Source: UBA10210 sp964408425
Lineage (GTDB): Archaea > Micrarchaeota > Micrarchaeia > Norongarragalinales > Norongarragalinaceae
DNA length: 23,791 nt
Assembly: GCA_964408425.1 (NCBI GenBank)
Contig: CAYOZI010000015.1
Span: forward strand, 1 to 23,791
Direction: 5' to 3'
Below the pieces are notes generated by a model that was given only the letters and a program-made list of their open reading frames with translations, made no database searches and was not told the origin of the DNA. The translations under genes and the position numbers were made by a program. Positions 1-7,441 of this stretch are shown here, piece after piece. The first letter of the stretch is position 1; every line of letters begins with the position of its first letter.

Positions 1-87
1 TATAGGGTAATAGCCTTATTTCTAAATCCTCAGAAACTGATAGTCGTAGAAAAGATTGGTCACAGGAAAAACGTTTATGAAAGATAA
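1..87 (+). CDS. possible 3' end of an upstream gene (partial)
   Basis: The first frame is open from the window edge for 28 codons and ends with TAA at 85-87. The translation begins YRVIALFLNP and ends RKNVYER. The other two forward frames stop within the first nine bases. If real, it is the C-terminus of a gene lying 47 nt before the FlaJ-like gene. In many archaea a TadA/FlaI-type secretion ATPase precedes the platform gene, so that is a reasonable guess for its identity, but 28 residues do not allow a family call. This stretch is more AT-rich than the following gene. Confidence 0.35.
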   Translation, partial: YRVIALFLNPQKLIVVEKIGHRKNVYER

Positions 88-105
88 CCTCGGCTTTCTC
101 TGAAC

Positions 106-113
106 CTTTTTAT
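106..113 (+). promoter_or_regulatory. TATA-like box for the platform gene
   Basis: The sequence tttttatt lies 22-29 nt before the ATG at 135. That is the distance at which archaeal TATA boxes sit from the transcription start, and no Shine-Dalgarno motif precedes the ATG. This suggests a leaderless transcript starting at or next to the start codon. The call rests on position and composition only. Confidence 0.45.
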
Positions 114-134
114 TGCATTTACCGTAATGGTTTC

Positions 135-2360
135 ATGCCCAACCCTTCTTCCAGAAAGCAGGAAGAGCCGAGAGGATTGTACAAGGTCGAAAGGCAAGAG
201 CGCAAGCCTTTTTCGGAAAGGCAGAAGCAGGCGCGCACTCCCTTTTTCCTAGGGATTTCGAAAGGCTTCGCCGGAATGGGAAGGTCTTTCGGAAAAAACG
301 CGAAATTCTCCGAAGCCCAGCAGGAAGCGTTTTCGTTCTTGGAGTGGGACGTGAAAGCCGAGGATTTCCGATCCGCGTATTTCGGAATCCTTTTTCTCGG
401 CTTTTTCATAACCGCAATTGCAGGCGGGTTTCTGTACTTCTTCGTATTCCAAGGCGCGATAGAACAAACGCTCTTTTTTGCTTTGGGTTTCATGCTTTTC
501 GCCACGATTCTCTCCGGATACTATTATTTGAATTACCCGAAAATGGCGGCTGACAAGGAAAAACTCTTGGCGTTGGCGTACGTCCCTGAAATAGTCAATT
601 ACTTCACGATGAGCCTGAGGCTAACCCCAAATTTGGAAAAGGCGGTGGAATTCGCGGCAAACCACGGGCAGGGAAAAATCGCTGAGGAACTCAAAAAAAT
701 AGTTTGGGACGTGCAATTGGGGAGGTACGAGAGCGTAGAGGAAGCGTTGGATGAACTGGCGTACAAGTGGGGGCCGTACAACGACGATTTCAAACAGGCT
801 TTGATGCTGGTGAGGGCTTCGATTTTGGAAGCTGATTCGAAAAAACGCGAGGACATGCTGCTGAAAGCCAACTCTGACGTTTTGGAAGGCGCGCGGGAGA
901 AAATGGATTTGTATGCGAGAGGATTGCAGCAGCCGACCGTGTATTTGTATTACTTCGGAATCCTGCTTCCGTTGCTTCTGGCAATCTTATTGCCCATTGC
1001 CGGAGCGTTCGCCAACATTTCGTTCGCTAAAGCAGAGTATTTGTTCGTCGCTTACAACATTCTGCTTCCAGTTTTGGTGTTCGTCTTCGGCTCGAGCATC
1101 CTAGGCTCGCGCCCTCCCACTTACGTTCCTCCGGACGTTCCTACCGACCACCCGGGGTTGCCGCGGCGCGGAAACATCCGCGTTGGAACAGTGCTGCTTC
1201 CGGCGAAAACCATGGGTTTGCTGCTGTTCCTCCTGTTGATGTATACGGGCATAGCGACGGACCAAGGCTGGACTCAAAACGCGCTCAACGGCATTTTGGG
1301 AAATGCCCAGCCAGGAACGGAAATAATAATTCCCGGAACCCTGGGGTCTGTTCCAGATTACCTAGACCCGTTGTCCAGGCAAGAGGCGATTGCGGCGATT
1401 CCGCACATCACTTACTTCGACGAACATTCGCTTGCTTTAGGCCCGATCGTTTTGATAGGCAAAGGCGCTTTCTACGGGCAGTTCACGATTTTCGCAATCC
1501 TCTTCGGCTTTTCCGCCTGGATAAGCTTGTGGCTGCTAGGGGGATATTGGGAGAGAAAGAAAGTGCAGGATGAGATACGCGGCATGGAGGTGGAATTCCA
1601 GGACGCGCTGTACGTTTTGGCGTCGAGGCTGGGCGAGAACAAGCCGATCGAGGAAGCTCTCCGCTCCGCAGTCCATTTCCTCCCTAGAAGCAAGGTAGCT
1701 AGAACCGTATTCAGGCGCATTCTCGAAAACATCACGCTGTTGGGAATGACGCTGGATGCGGCAATATTCGACAAGACCTTCGGCGTTTTGAAAAACCTGC
1801 CTTCTAGGACAATAGCCAGCGGGCTGCAGTTCATCACCGATGCGGTGCAGTTGGGAGTAAACGTTGCGGCGAAATCCCTCATCTCGCTTTCCATACAATT
1901 GAGAAACGCGCAGAAAACCGACGAGTCGCTGAGAAGGCTGTTGAGCGATGTTACGACTATGCTCAAGACGATGAGCGTTTTCGTCGCGCCCATCGTGCTG
2001 GGAGTGGTTTCGGCAATGCAGCGCATCATCACGAATTCCTTGTCCTCGCAAGCCAGCTCCCAATCCACCCTCCCCCAGCTTGCGGATTCGGGCGTAAGCG
2101 GGTTTTCGGGTTTGGGCAGCGTGTTCCGCGGGAGCGATGCGCTGAAAAACTCCGCCGACCCGGCGACCTTCGTCTTGGTCATGGGGCTGTACGTGGTTGA
2201 AGTGGTGGCTTTGCTGACGTATTTCAATTCCCAAATCGAAGATACGAACAACAATCTGCATACTTACGTTTCCATAGCGTTTTCCCTTCCCGTCGCAGTT
2301 TTCATTTACTGCCTAGTGGTATTCCTCTCCTCGTCCATGCTGGGCGGAATAGTCGGTTGA
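135..2360 (+). CDS. FlaJ/TadC-like type IV pilus platform membrane protein
   Basis: This 741-residue protein is the likely inner platform of an archaeal type IV pilus or archaellum-type machine, the partner of a secretion ATPase that drives pilin assembly. It has a basic N-terminal tail (1-75) and hydrophobic helices near 83-105, 111-133, 269-290, 300-321, 355-372, 438-468, 612-626, 676-696 and 711-733. Two helical cytoplasmic regions resemble T2SSF domains: about 140-265 (with LALAYVPEIVNYFTMSLRLT) and about 478-610 (with EFQDALYVLASRLGENKPIE). This duplicated arrangement is typical of archaeal FlaJ/TadC proteins, although 741 residues is longer than most FlaJ. The ATG at 135 is the first in frame and follows a TATA-like box. 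Pilin-like genes begin 5 nt downstream. Family assignment is firm; whether it makes pili, archaella or a pseudopilus cannot be told. Confidence 0.85.
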   Translation: MPNPSSRKQEEPRGLYKVERQERKPFSERQKQARTPFFLGISKGFAGMGRSFGKNAKFSEAQQEAFSFLEWDVKAEDFRSAYFGILFLGFFITAIAGGFLYFFVFQGAIEQTLFFALGFMLFATILSGYYYLNYPKMAADKEKLLALAYVPEIVNYFTMSLRLTPNLEKAVEFAANHGQGKIAEELKKIVWDVQLGRYESVEEALDELAYKWGPYNDDFKQALMLVRASILEADSKKREDMLLKANSDVLEGAREKMDLYARGLQQPTVYLYYFGILLPLLLAILLPIAGAFANISFAKAEYLFVAYNILLPVLVFVFGSSILGSRPPTYVPPDVPTDHPGLPRRGNIRVGTVLLPAKTMGLLLFLLLMYTGIATDQGWTQNALNGILGNAQPGTEIIIPGTLGSVPDYLDPLSRQEAIAAIPHITYFDEHSLALGPIVLIGKGAFYGQFTIFAILFGFSAWISLWLLGGYWERKKVQDEIRGMEVEFQDALYVLASRLGENKPIEEALRSAVHFLPRSKVARTVFRRILENITLLGMTLDAAIFDKTFGVLKNLPSRTIASGLQFITDAVQLGVNVAAKSLISLSIQLRNAQKTDESLRRLLSDVTTMLKTMSVFVAPIVLGVVSAMQRIITNSLSSQASSQSTLPQLADSGVSGFSGLGSVFRGSDALKNSADPATFVLVMGLYVVEVVALLTYFNSQIEDTNNNLHTYVSIAFSLPVAVFIYCLVVFLSSSMLGGIVG

Positions 2361-2365
2361 TACGG

Positions 2366-2473
2366 ATGGGCTTGAAAGGAAACGCGCTTTTTGAAGAGTC
2401 CAGGCTGATAGTCGGCGTGATAGTTGCCTTGGCAATCCTGTTTGTTTTGCTGAAGATAATCAAAATTGCGTAG
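2366..2473 (+). CDS. 35-residue pilin-like single-helix protein
   Basis: This very short ORF starts 5 nt after the platform gene stop. Its product starts MGLKGNALFEESR, followed by one hydrophobic helix (about 14-30) and a short basic tail. The leader resembles an archaeal class III signal peptide: a Lys-Gly pair that a prepilin peptidase could cut, with Glu at +5 of the mature form. After cleavage only about 31 residues would remain, little more than the pilin core helix. Supporting evidence is the position between the platform gene and longer pilin-like genes and the same leader design as its neighbours. No function beyond pilin-like or minor subunit can be claimed. Confidence 0.6.
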   Translation: MGLKGNALFEESRLIVGVIVALAILFVLLKIIKIA

Positions 2474-2475
2474 AG

Positions 2476-2483
2476 TTTAAAAA
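2476..2483 (+). promoter_or_regulatory. TATA-like box before the first larger pilin gene
   Basis: The sequence tttaaaaa lies just after the stop of the 35-residue ORF and about 48 nt before the ATG at 2531. That leaves room for a short leader containing the ribosome binding site at 2516-2523. Confidence 0.35.
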
Positions 2484-2515
2484 CAAGGTTTCGTAATCCT
2501 TTTGCTTCTCAAATA

Positions 2516-2523
2516 GGGGTGAT
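2516..2523 (+). promoter_or_regulatory. ribosome binding site choosing ATG 2531
   Basis: The sequence ggggtgat matches the archaeal anti-Shine-Dalgarno end of 16S rRNA (AUCACCUCC complement). It ends 7 nt before the ATG at 2531. The earlier in-frame GTG 2519 and ATG 2522 lie inside this motif, so 2531 is the preferred start. Confidence 0.6.
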
Positions 2524-2530
2524 GGTTAAA

Positions 2531-3007
2531 ATGCGTTTGAAGGGACAGGCTTTCGAAACGATGATGCTCGTAATAAGCGTTATCGTCGCTTTGGCGATTC
2601 TCGGCGTTCTGCTGAACATTCTGGGCGGCATAAGCTTCGGAGTCGGAAGCGCCGAGTCCGTCATGCAAGACGGTTTGAAAAACGTCCAATCCCGCGGATT
2701 CGGAATAACCGTTGCGAAGAAAGCGACCTTCGAGAAAGACAGCCTTATCTTGAAACAATCTGTAATAAAAGACGTTCCGATACCCGACGACGTCTTCGCT
2801 TTCAAGTGTGACGATACGATAATCTGTTCCACCAACAAGCTGGACGTCACTGAGAGCCGCATTGACGCCAAAGCCAGGCTGGACGCTTATATCGTGGTTT
2901 GCGGCGACGAAACCCGCTCCCCGCTCAAATATTGCGTGGGTTTGGGCAGCAGCGAACTGAACGCAAGAACCGCCTGCACCACCAAGTGCGACATCGCAAC
3001 GACTTGA
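2531..3007 (+). CDS. type IV pilin-like protein, six cysteines
   Basis: This 158-residue protein has the leader MRLKG, followed by QAFETMMLVISVIVALAILG as the start of a hydrophobic helix. That is the form of an archaeal class III prepilin: cleavage after Lys-Gly, Glu at +4, and the helix remaining as the filament core. The rest (about 38-158) is soluble, probably extracellular, with six cysteines near FKC, IIC, VVC, KYC, TAC and TKC that could form three disulfides. The first in-frame codon is a GTG at 2519, but the strong ribosome binding site at 2516-2523 favours ATG 2531 and gives a leader of normal length. It is probably a pilus subunit or minor pilin assembled by the platform protein encoded upstream. 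Confidence 0.7.
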   Translation: MRLKGQAFETMMLVISVIVALAILGVLLNILGGISFGVGSAESVMQDGLKNVQSRGFGITVAKKATFEKDSLILKQSVIKDVPIPDDVFAFKCDDTIICSTNKLDVTESRIDAKARLDAYIVVCGDETRSPLKYCVGLGSSELNARTACTTKCDIATT

Positions 3008-3023
3008 CTCCGGTCTAGGCATC

Positions 3024-3030
3024 TTTTTAT
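3024..3030 (+). promoter_or_regulatory. TATA-like box for the 57-residue pilin-like gene
   Basis: The sequence tttttat lies 25-31 nt before ATG 3055, followed by a pyrimidine-rich stretch. No Shine-Dalgarno motif is seen, so transcription probably starts at or next to the ATG. Confidence 0.45.
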
Positions 3031-3054
3031 TTCCCTTTTTTCTTTCTCTTTCTT

Positions 3055-3228
3055 ATGAAGAAAGGCCAATCGTGGACCCCGATCTATCTTTTGATAGTCG
3101 CGGCCATTGCAGTAATCCTCATCATCACTTTCGTCAAGCCTTTGTTCCAGCAGGCTTCCTCCACCGCTTCCGAAGCTTCCGAAAGCGCTAAGACCGTAAT
3201 CGGATTCATTCCACTTGCTTTCCCCTGA
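3055..3228 (+). CDS. 57-residue pilin-like protein
   Basis: The product begins MKKGQSWTPIYLLIVAAIAV. It has a Lys-Lys-Gly leader that could be cut before Gln, a single hydrophobic helix (about 9-27), then a Ser/Ala-rich helical segment and a hydrophobic end (IGFIPLAFP). The usual Glu near +5 is missing and a Thr-Pro is found there instead. Size and design suggest a major-subunit core without a head domain, or a minor pilin. It sits between two longer pilin-like genes and has its own T-rich promoter. The ORF is well supported by position and leader; the exact role is unknown. Confidence 0.6.
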   Translation: MKKGQSWTPIYLLIVAAIAVILIITFVKPLFQQASSTASEASESAKTVIGFIPLAFP

Positions 3229-3240
3229 TTTTTCAAATCG

Positions 3241-3248
3241 TTTTAAAA
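3241..3248 (+). promoter_or_regulatory. TATA-like box for the ten-cysteine pilin-like gene
   Basis: The sequence ttttaaaa lies 35-42 nt before ATG 3283, in the short gap between two pilin-like genes. The distance predicts a leader of about 10 nt. Confidence 0.35.
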
Positions 3249-3282
3249 GCGCTTTTCGCCTAATGCCCCTGGACGATTGTAA

Positions 3283-3978
3283 ATGAAGGAAAGGGAAAAA
3301 ACCAAAGCGCAAGTTTCCGCGCCCATAGAACTTTTCGTGGCGGTGATTATTCTTGCGTTCACGCTTGCGCTCGGATTCAACGTGATAAAAAGCACTGAAG
3401 AGGGAAAGTGTTTTGCAACCCTTAAAACCCAGACTCAAAACCTGAAGAACGCCATGCTCGACGTGGCGTTGGGGAGCGCCGGAACCAAGAGGATGATTTC
3501 GTTCGAATTCCCGCGCTGCGGGGACCAGCAGATCGTCGGGCTGCAATTCGTATTGTATAAAGACGCCAGATATTGCAGGCTTTGCCCGGGAAGCTACGGC
3601 TATTGCTGGCAGGTCGTTCCCCTTGCGAACGACCCCGGCGGAGTTTCCGGAAAATTCGTGCAGGTTCCGGAAGGCATTTCCTGCGTGAGCCTTGCGGGGG
3701 ATATAGACTTGACTGAAGAAAACGCGGTTGCTTGCGAAGCCTTGAGTTCCGACCCTTGCTTTGAAGGCGACGCTTCCTGCAACCCATTGAGCTACGGCTT
3801 GGTTTCAAGCGTCTGGAATAGCGATTCCTCGCTGACCAAATCGGTTTTCAACACTCTCGACGGAAGGGACACTCGCGTTTATTTGATCAACCTGACGAAA
3901 AGCGTTGATTTGAGCGTCGGGGGGGAGGCGCGGGGGCAGATTAAAATCTGCGCTTACAACCCTCAGCACAACCCTTGA
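3283..3978 (+). CDS. type IV pilin-like protein, ten cysteines
   Basis: This 231-residue protein has a basic leader (MKEREKTKA), then QVSAPIELFVAVIILAFTLA, which resembles the processed N-terminus of a pilin with Glu at +7. The hydrophobic helix is about 16-34. The soluble part holds ten cysteines, including a tight group at RYCRLCPGSYGYC (about 98-110) and another around 149-165, so a disulfide-stabilised head is likely. Its gene begins 54 nt after the 57-residue ORF and ends 21 nt before the next pilin-like gene. No named family is recognised beyond the prepilin-like N-terminus. Confidence 0.65.
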   Translation: MKEREKTKAQVSAPIELFVAVIILAFTLALGFNVIKSTEEGKCFATLKTQTQNLKNAMLDVALGSAGTKRMISFEFPRCGDQQIVGLQFVLYKDARYCRLCPGSYGYCWQVVPLANDPGGVSGKFVQVPEGISCVSLAGDIDLTEENAVACEALSSDPCFEGDASCNPLSYGLVSSVWNSDSSLTKSVFNTLDGRDTRVYLINLTKSVDLSVGGEARGQIKICAYNPQHNP

Positions 3979-3999
3979 CTCTAAGTTCGGGCGGAAAAC

Positions 4000-4638
4000 A
4001 TGGTTTTCGGAAAAAGAAAATCGCAGATCGAGCTTTCAATGCTCACGCGGTTCGCAATGGTTTTCTTCATAATGAGTTTGGCCGCGATAATGCTGATGTT
4101 CTCGAGCACCGAACAAAAGGGATTGTGCAAGACGCAAGCGCAAATAACCGCGTCCCAAATCGCCTCTTCAATAAACCAGGTTCTGGTTTCGCCTGCGGAG
4201 GACGAGAGGAAAGTCATTCCGCTTGAAAGCGCGTTGAGCATAGGACAAAGGGACAGGGCGCGGTATACCGTGAAAATCACGGAACGCCCTGCCACGTCAA
4301 CGCTCACGATCGGCGTTGAATCCGCGGAAAAAGACTGCACTGCATACCAGAGCGTGGGTTTCGACAGGAGCGTGATTTTGAACTTTCAAGGCCAGGCGGT
4401 TTTGGGCGAAGAGTTTTCCAACGACCCGGAATCGCTCACGACCCTGGTTTTGAGCCCAACCGCGCCGACGGGCGACAGGAGCAGGTTTTTGATAGTGCTG
4501 AAGTGCAACGAAAAATCGTTCGGAGGGCAGAAGTATTTGTATCTGCAGGATTGCACGCAAGACGATCCGGGCTCGTGCTTGAACTTTAATTTCGACGTTC
4601 CGGACGACGAGTTGACGCAAAACTGCGGTTTTTCGTGA
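4000..4638 (+). CDS. type IV pilin-like protein, six cysteines
   Basis: This 212-residue protein has the leader MVFGKRKS, followed by QIELSMLTRFAMVFFIMSLA. The hydrophobic helix is about 14-34, the basic leader is prepilin-like, and a Glu lies at +3 if cleavage precedes Gln. The rest is a soluble domain with six cysteines (GLC, KDC, LKC, QDC, GSC and QNC near the C-terminus). It lies 21 nt after the previous pilin-like gene and 5 nt before the next, so the genes are probably read together. The head domain is not recognised. The run of adjacent genes with the same leader design supports the pilin call. Confidence 0.6.
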   Translation: MVFGKRKSQIELSMLTRFAMVFFIMSLAAIMLMFSSTEQKGLCKTQAQITASQIASSINQVLVSPAEDERKVIPLESALSIGQRDRARYTVKITERPATSTLTIGVESAEKDCTAYQSVGFDRSVILNFQGQAVLGEEFSNDPESLTTLVLSPTAPTGDRSRFLIVLKCNEKSFGGQKYLYLQDCTQDDPGSCLNFNFDVPDDELTQNCGFS

Positions 4639-4643
4639 TTTGA

Positions 4644-5204
4644 ATGAAACTGAAAAAAGAACGAAAAGGCTTCATAGGCCCGCTGGGCGACGACGTTCCC
4701 AGCATTTTCCCCATCGTATTCGCGGTTTTGCTTTTCGCAGGAACGGTTTTGTACGCGAACCAGCTGATTGAGCAAAAGGCGAAACAACTGGAAATCAGGG
4801 AAGGGGCGCTGGCGTTGTCCTACCTCGTGACTGAAAAGGGCTTCGTTGAAAAAATGCCTTCTGGGTCGCCGTTCAAAACAAGCTTGGACGCGGCTTGCGA
4901 AGAGAACGTAAAGCCGCTCGCTTCTTCGAAAAGCGTGACTTTCATTATCACCCTGAAAAGGTTTTGCAACGGCATTCCAATAGAATTCGACGGCGAGAAA
5001 AGCCCGTTTTTCATCGCTGATTCCCCGCTCGAAGGAAGCACTTGGGATTACTGCACGAACATGCCCAGCCCTCCCTCTCCCCCTTCTCTTTTGCCCCAGC
5101 CTAAAGACAGCGTAGTGCTGAGTTATCCCGTGGCCGTTCCCTGTCCGGACGAGGATAGTTTCACCAACGGCATAGGCGTGGTCAACGTGGTCGCATGGAA
5201 GTGA
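4644..5204 (+). CDS. pilin-like membrane protein with GDD leader motif
   Basis: This 186-residue protein begins MKLKKERKGFIGPLGDDVPS and then has one hydrophobic helix (about 22-39). A charged leader ending Lys-Gly precedes the helix as in its neighbours, but the GPLGDDVPS insertion between the Gly and the helix is unusual for a pilin and may mark a separate minor-subunit family. The extracellular part has four cysteines and a Ser/Pro-rich stretch (PSPPSPPS, about 141-148). It overlaps the next gene by 10 nt, which indicates tight co-translation. It could be a minor or initiating pilin, or a membrane accessory protein of the machine. Confidence 0.55.
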   Translation: MKLKKERKGFIGPLGDDVPSIFPIVFAVLLFAGTVLYANQLIEQKAKQLEIREGALALSYLVTEKGFVEKMPSGSPFKTSLDAACEENVKPLASSKSVTFIITLKRFCNGIPIEFDGEKSPFFIADSPLEGSTWDYCTNMPSPPSPPSLLPQPKDSVVLSYPVAVPCPDEDSFTNGIGVVNVVAWK

Positions 5205-6112
5205 AAACGATTTTGAAAACGAAAAAACGTTTGAAAGGGCAGGCGGCGATCACCGACGCAATCATTTTATTGCTGATAGCCGCGTTTTCCTCCACGCTCA
5301 TTTTTTCTTTCGTGGGCGAGTGGGGCAACGACCAGGACAGCGTCTTGAGAAGCGCGTATGTTTTGAATTACATGCAGAGCGTCGTGAAAGCGATGTATTA
5401 CGTCGACGCTTCCACCCTGGAAAACATAGGAAACGACGGTTTGGACGTTTACGGAAAGGAATTCACCGGAAACCCCTCATCCCCGTTCGTCGCGAGCGAT
5501 GAGTACGACTTGGACGACGCCGATTTCGGCTGCAGGGTTTTGGAAAACTATCCGGGAACGCTGAGGGTTACGGACTTGCTGAAAAGGGATTTGGGCGACT
5601 CGGTTCCGAGCGACTTGGCAGCCGCGTTTTCATCTTCCCCCCCGACCGGGCTGCCGTATCTCGACGACAAGTTCGGGGAAGCGAAAGTTCCCGGACGGAC
5701 CGCAATGCGTTGCGTGATGAAGGAATTGATGAAGCCCTTTGCATTTTCCGGATACCGTTATTACTCGGAAGTGCTATACCCTCGCGACACGACACTGTCT
5801 TCGGACGGCACTCCGGTTTCGTTCAAAGGGCCGGAAATAACCAACTCGCGGGATCCGGCCATAGCCGGGATTGAACTAGGCGACGACAAGATAAAGCGCG
5901 TGGTGGAAGGCGCAAGCCAAACTTACCCCGGCTGCCATGCGGTGGGGCAAAGCGGTTACGATGTCATCGCCGTTTCCTCGCCTTTTCAGGTTTTGTTTTC
6001 CCACACGGAAACGAGCGATTCCAACCCCACCGGGGTTTTGACTTCCACTTTCGTCCCTTACACTATCAGACTATGCATTTGGAAAGCCAACCCGACAAAG
6101 GAACTGGAATAA
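5195..6112 (+). CDS. type IV pilin-like protein, largest of the cluster
   Basis: This 305-residue protein has a long basic leader (1-14) ending Lys-Gly, then QAAITDAIILLLIAAFSSTL as the core helix, with Asp at +6 where pilins usually carry Glu. The soluble part of about 270 residues has four cysteines (GCR, RCV, GCH, LCI). A segment after the helix (SAYVLNYMQSVVKAMYY) probably extends the N-terminal helix. The ATG lies within the end of the previous gene (10-nt overlap). It is the last gene of the forward pilin cluster, and the next gene is convergent 6 nt away. It may be a tip or adhesive subunit because of its size, but that is inference. Confidence 0.6.
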   Translation: MEVKTILKTKKRLKGQAAITDAIILLLIAAFSSTLIFSFVGEWGNDQDSVLRSAYVLNYMQSVVKAMYYVDASTLENIGNDGLDVYGKEFTGNPSSPFVASDEYDLDDADFGCRVLENYPGTLRVTDLLKRDLGDSVPSDLAAAFSSSPPTGLPYLDDKFGEAKVPGRTAMRCVMKELMKPFAFSGYRYYSEVLYPRDTTLSSDGTPVSFKGPEITNSRDPAIAGIELGDDKIKRVVEGASQTYPGCHAVGQSGYDVIAVSSPFQVLFSHTETSDSNPTGVLTSTFVPYTIRLCIWKANPTKELE

Positions 6113-6118
6113 AGCTTT

Positions 6119-7378
6119 TCACTGTTTCTTGACGAAAACGCTCTCGCCGCACTTGGGGCACGTATATTCGAAACCGTCTTCCAACGCTTTAATCAAAGGA
6201 GCGCAGTTGGCGCACATTCCGCTTCCGCAATACGGGCAAAACACGATTTTCGAATTGTTAGCATGACAGCGGGGACAACCCGCCCCGTTTGCAGGCAGTT
6301 GGATGAATTGCACGTCGCTCTCCTGCTTTTCGCTTTTCCCTGCAGAAATCACGTTCAGCTGGTCGAACACCGTTGCCGGTCCAGCGTTCGGCTGTTCGTT
6401 GACCTGCTCGAGTTTTTCGAACAACCCTCCGCTCGGCTTTTGGGCGGAAGGTTGGTTGACCTGCTCGAGTTTTTCGAAAGGAGTTTCTGCAGGCGGAGGC
6501 GATATTTTCAATTTGTCGCTCACTTCGGCCCGCGTTTTGCTTACCTGCAATTGATTGTAAACCTCCTGGACCATTTCATCAAATTCCTGCGCTTCCCCGA
6601 GAGGCTTTTGCTTCATCGCTTCCTCTTTCTTTTTCCTTAATTCTTCCGCCTCCTCTTCCAAACGCTCTCTCCTTCTCATTTCCCCTTCTTCCACTCCCGC
6701 GGTTTCCTCCAGCTTTTCGCCGGAAAACTCCTTGACCAGCAACTCCTCTTCAGCCTGCTTTATTTTCAGAAGTTCTTTCTGCTTTTCCTCTTCGCTCTCG
6801 GTTACTTCGAAAGTCTTCCTCTCTCCCGAAACCCACTCTTTCCTGAATCCTTTGATTTCAACATCATGTTTTTGGCTGCCCAGCGCCTGCTTTACGCCTT
6901 CGAGAAACCCGGAAACGGATTTGGCGGGCTTTTTCGCTTCCGTAATTGGGATTTCGGTTTTCCTTTCAACCGGCCTGAAGCCGACCGTTGCGGGCTCTCT
7001 TTTTTCAACGGGCTTTTCCCCTCTTTTTTCCGCTTCGGCCTTCACGGTTTTCTGCGAAGGCACTCCGACGACGAGATACTGCGGCTGGAAGAGCATGCTC
7101 TTGAGTTTCAAGGAAAAAGTCGTGGCGATTATAGTGAAGAAAAGAGTGGCGGGCAAATAGCCCGTCGCGTTCAAAAACGCGTCGGTTCCCGAAATTACGA
7201 AGTCGATTGCCAATGCAACTACGAGCAATCCCACTCCGTATACGGCCGAAGCTCCGAGCTTTTCGTTCGTTCCCATCAAACGAACATCCGGATTCGTTAT
7301 CCTCAATACGAAGTAACCGAATCCCACTCCGCCGACCAGGAGGAATAGGTAGTAAACGAGTGCAGCAAGCAAAGCCAT
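6119..7378 (-). CDS. membrane protein with charged stalk and C-terminal double zinc ribbon
   Basis: The product has 419 residues. Three hydrophobic helices lie near 3-25, 44-63 and 74-93. They are followed by a long Glu/Lys-rich region (about 110-290) likely to form extended helices or coiled coil, then a Pro/Ala-rich linker with repeats of FEKLEQVN. The C-terminal 50 residues hold four Cys-x2-Cys pairs (CPRC, CPYC, CANC, CPKC), the pattern of two zinc ribbons. With three helices, the ribbons and stalk are expected in the cytoplasm if the N-terminus is outside. It is convergent with the pilin cluster and divergent from the giant-protein gene, sharing its promoter region. No named family is recognised. 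It could be a scaffold or a nucleic-acid or protein-binding anchor. Confidence 0.8.
   Translation of the reverse strand: MALLAALVYYLFLLVGGVGFGYFVLRITNPDVRLMGTNEKLGASAVYGVGLLVVALAIDFVISGTDAFLNATGYLPATLFFTIIATTFSLKLKSMLFQPQYLVVGVPSQKTVKAEAEKRGEKPVEKREPATVGFRPVERKTEIPITEAKKPAKSVSGFLEGVKQALGSQKHDVEIKGFRKEWVSGERKTFEVTESEEEKQKELLKIKQAEEELLVKEFSGEKLEETAGVEEGEMRRRERLEEEAEELRKKKEEAMKQKPLGEAQEFDEMVQEVYNQLQVSKTRAEVSDKLKISPPPAETPFEKLEQVNQPSAQKPSGGLFEKLEQVNEQPNAGPATVFDQLNVISAGKSEKQESDVQFIQLPANGAGCPRCHANNSKIVFCPYCGSGMCANCAPLIKALEDGFEYTCPKCGESVFVKKQ
6398..6421 (-). repeat. 24-nt direct repeat, copy 1 (FEKLEQVN unit)
   Basis: An exact 24-nt copy of the sequence at 6455-6478, 57 nt away and in the same reading frame. 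On the coding strand it encodes the FEKLEQVN unit of the zinc-ribbon protein linker. Confidence 0.85.
6455..6478 (-). repeat. 24-nt direct repeat, copy 2 (FEKLEQVN unit)
   Basis: The second exact copy. The 57-nt offset gives a 19-residue protein repeat. A third, decayed unit (FDQLNVIS) follows in the protein 18 residues after the copy at 6398-6421. Confidence 0.85.
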
Positions 7379-7398
7379 GAAGCGATTACGCTTTCTGC

Positions 7399-7406
7399 TT
7401 AAAAAA
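7399..7406 (-). promoter_or_regulatory. TATA-like box for the zinc-ribbon membrane protein
   Basis: The box reads TTTTTTAA on the minus strand and lies 21-28 nt before the start codon at 7378. No ribosome binding site is seen, which is consistent with leaderless transcription. It is one half of a 63-nt divergent promoter region. Confidence 0.45.
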
Positions 7407-7409
7407 GCG

Positions 7410-7418
7410 TTTTTAAAA
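7410..7418 (+). promoter_or_regulatory. TATA-like box for the giant protein gene
   Basis: The sequence tttttaaaa lies 24-32 nt before ATG 7442, at the normal archaeal distance for a leaderless start. It lies only 3 nt from the oppositely oriented box at 7399-7406, so the two genes are likely to be controlled together. Confidence 0.45.
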
Positions 7419-7441
7419 GGAAAACGGGGTTAATTGTAATC

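Noticed and set aside
1472..2254. 260-residue open frame on the minus strand opposite the FlaJ-like gene
   Set aside because: It lies fully inside a well-supported gene, has no recognisable domain, and arises from the codon bias of the coding strand.
3263..3286. Seven-codon frame (MPLDDCK) overlapping the start of the ten-cysteine pilin gene
   Set aside because: Too short to support as a gene; no ribosome binding site; may be a chance upstream ORF.
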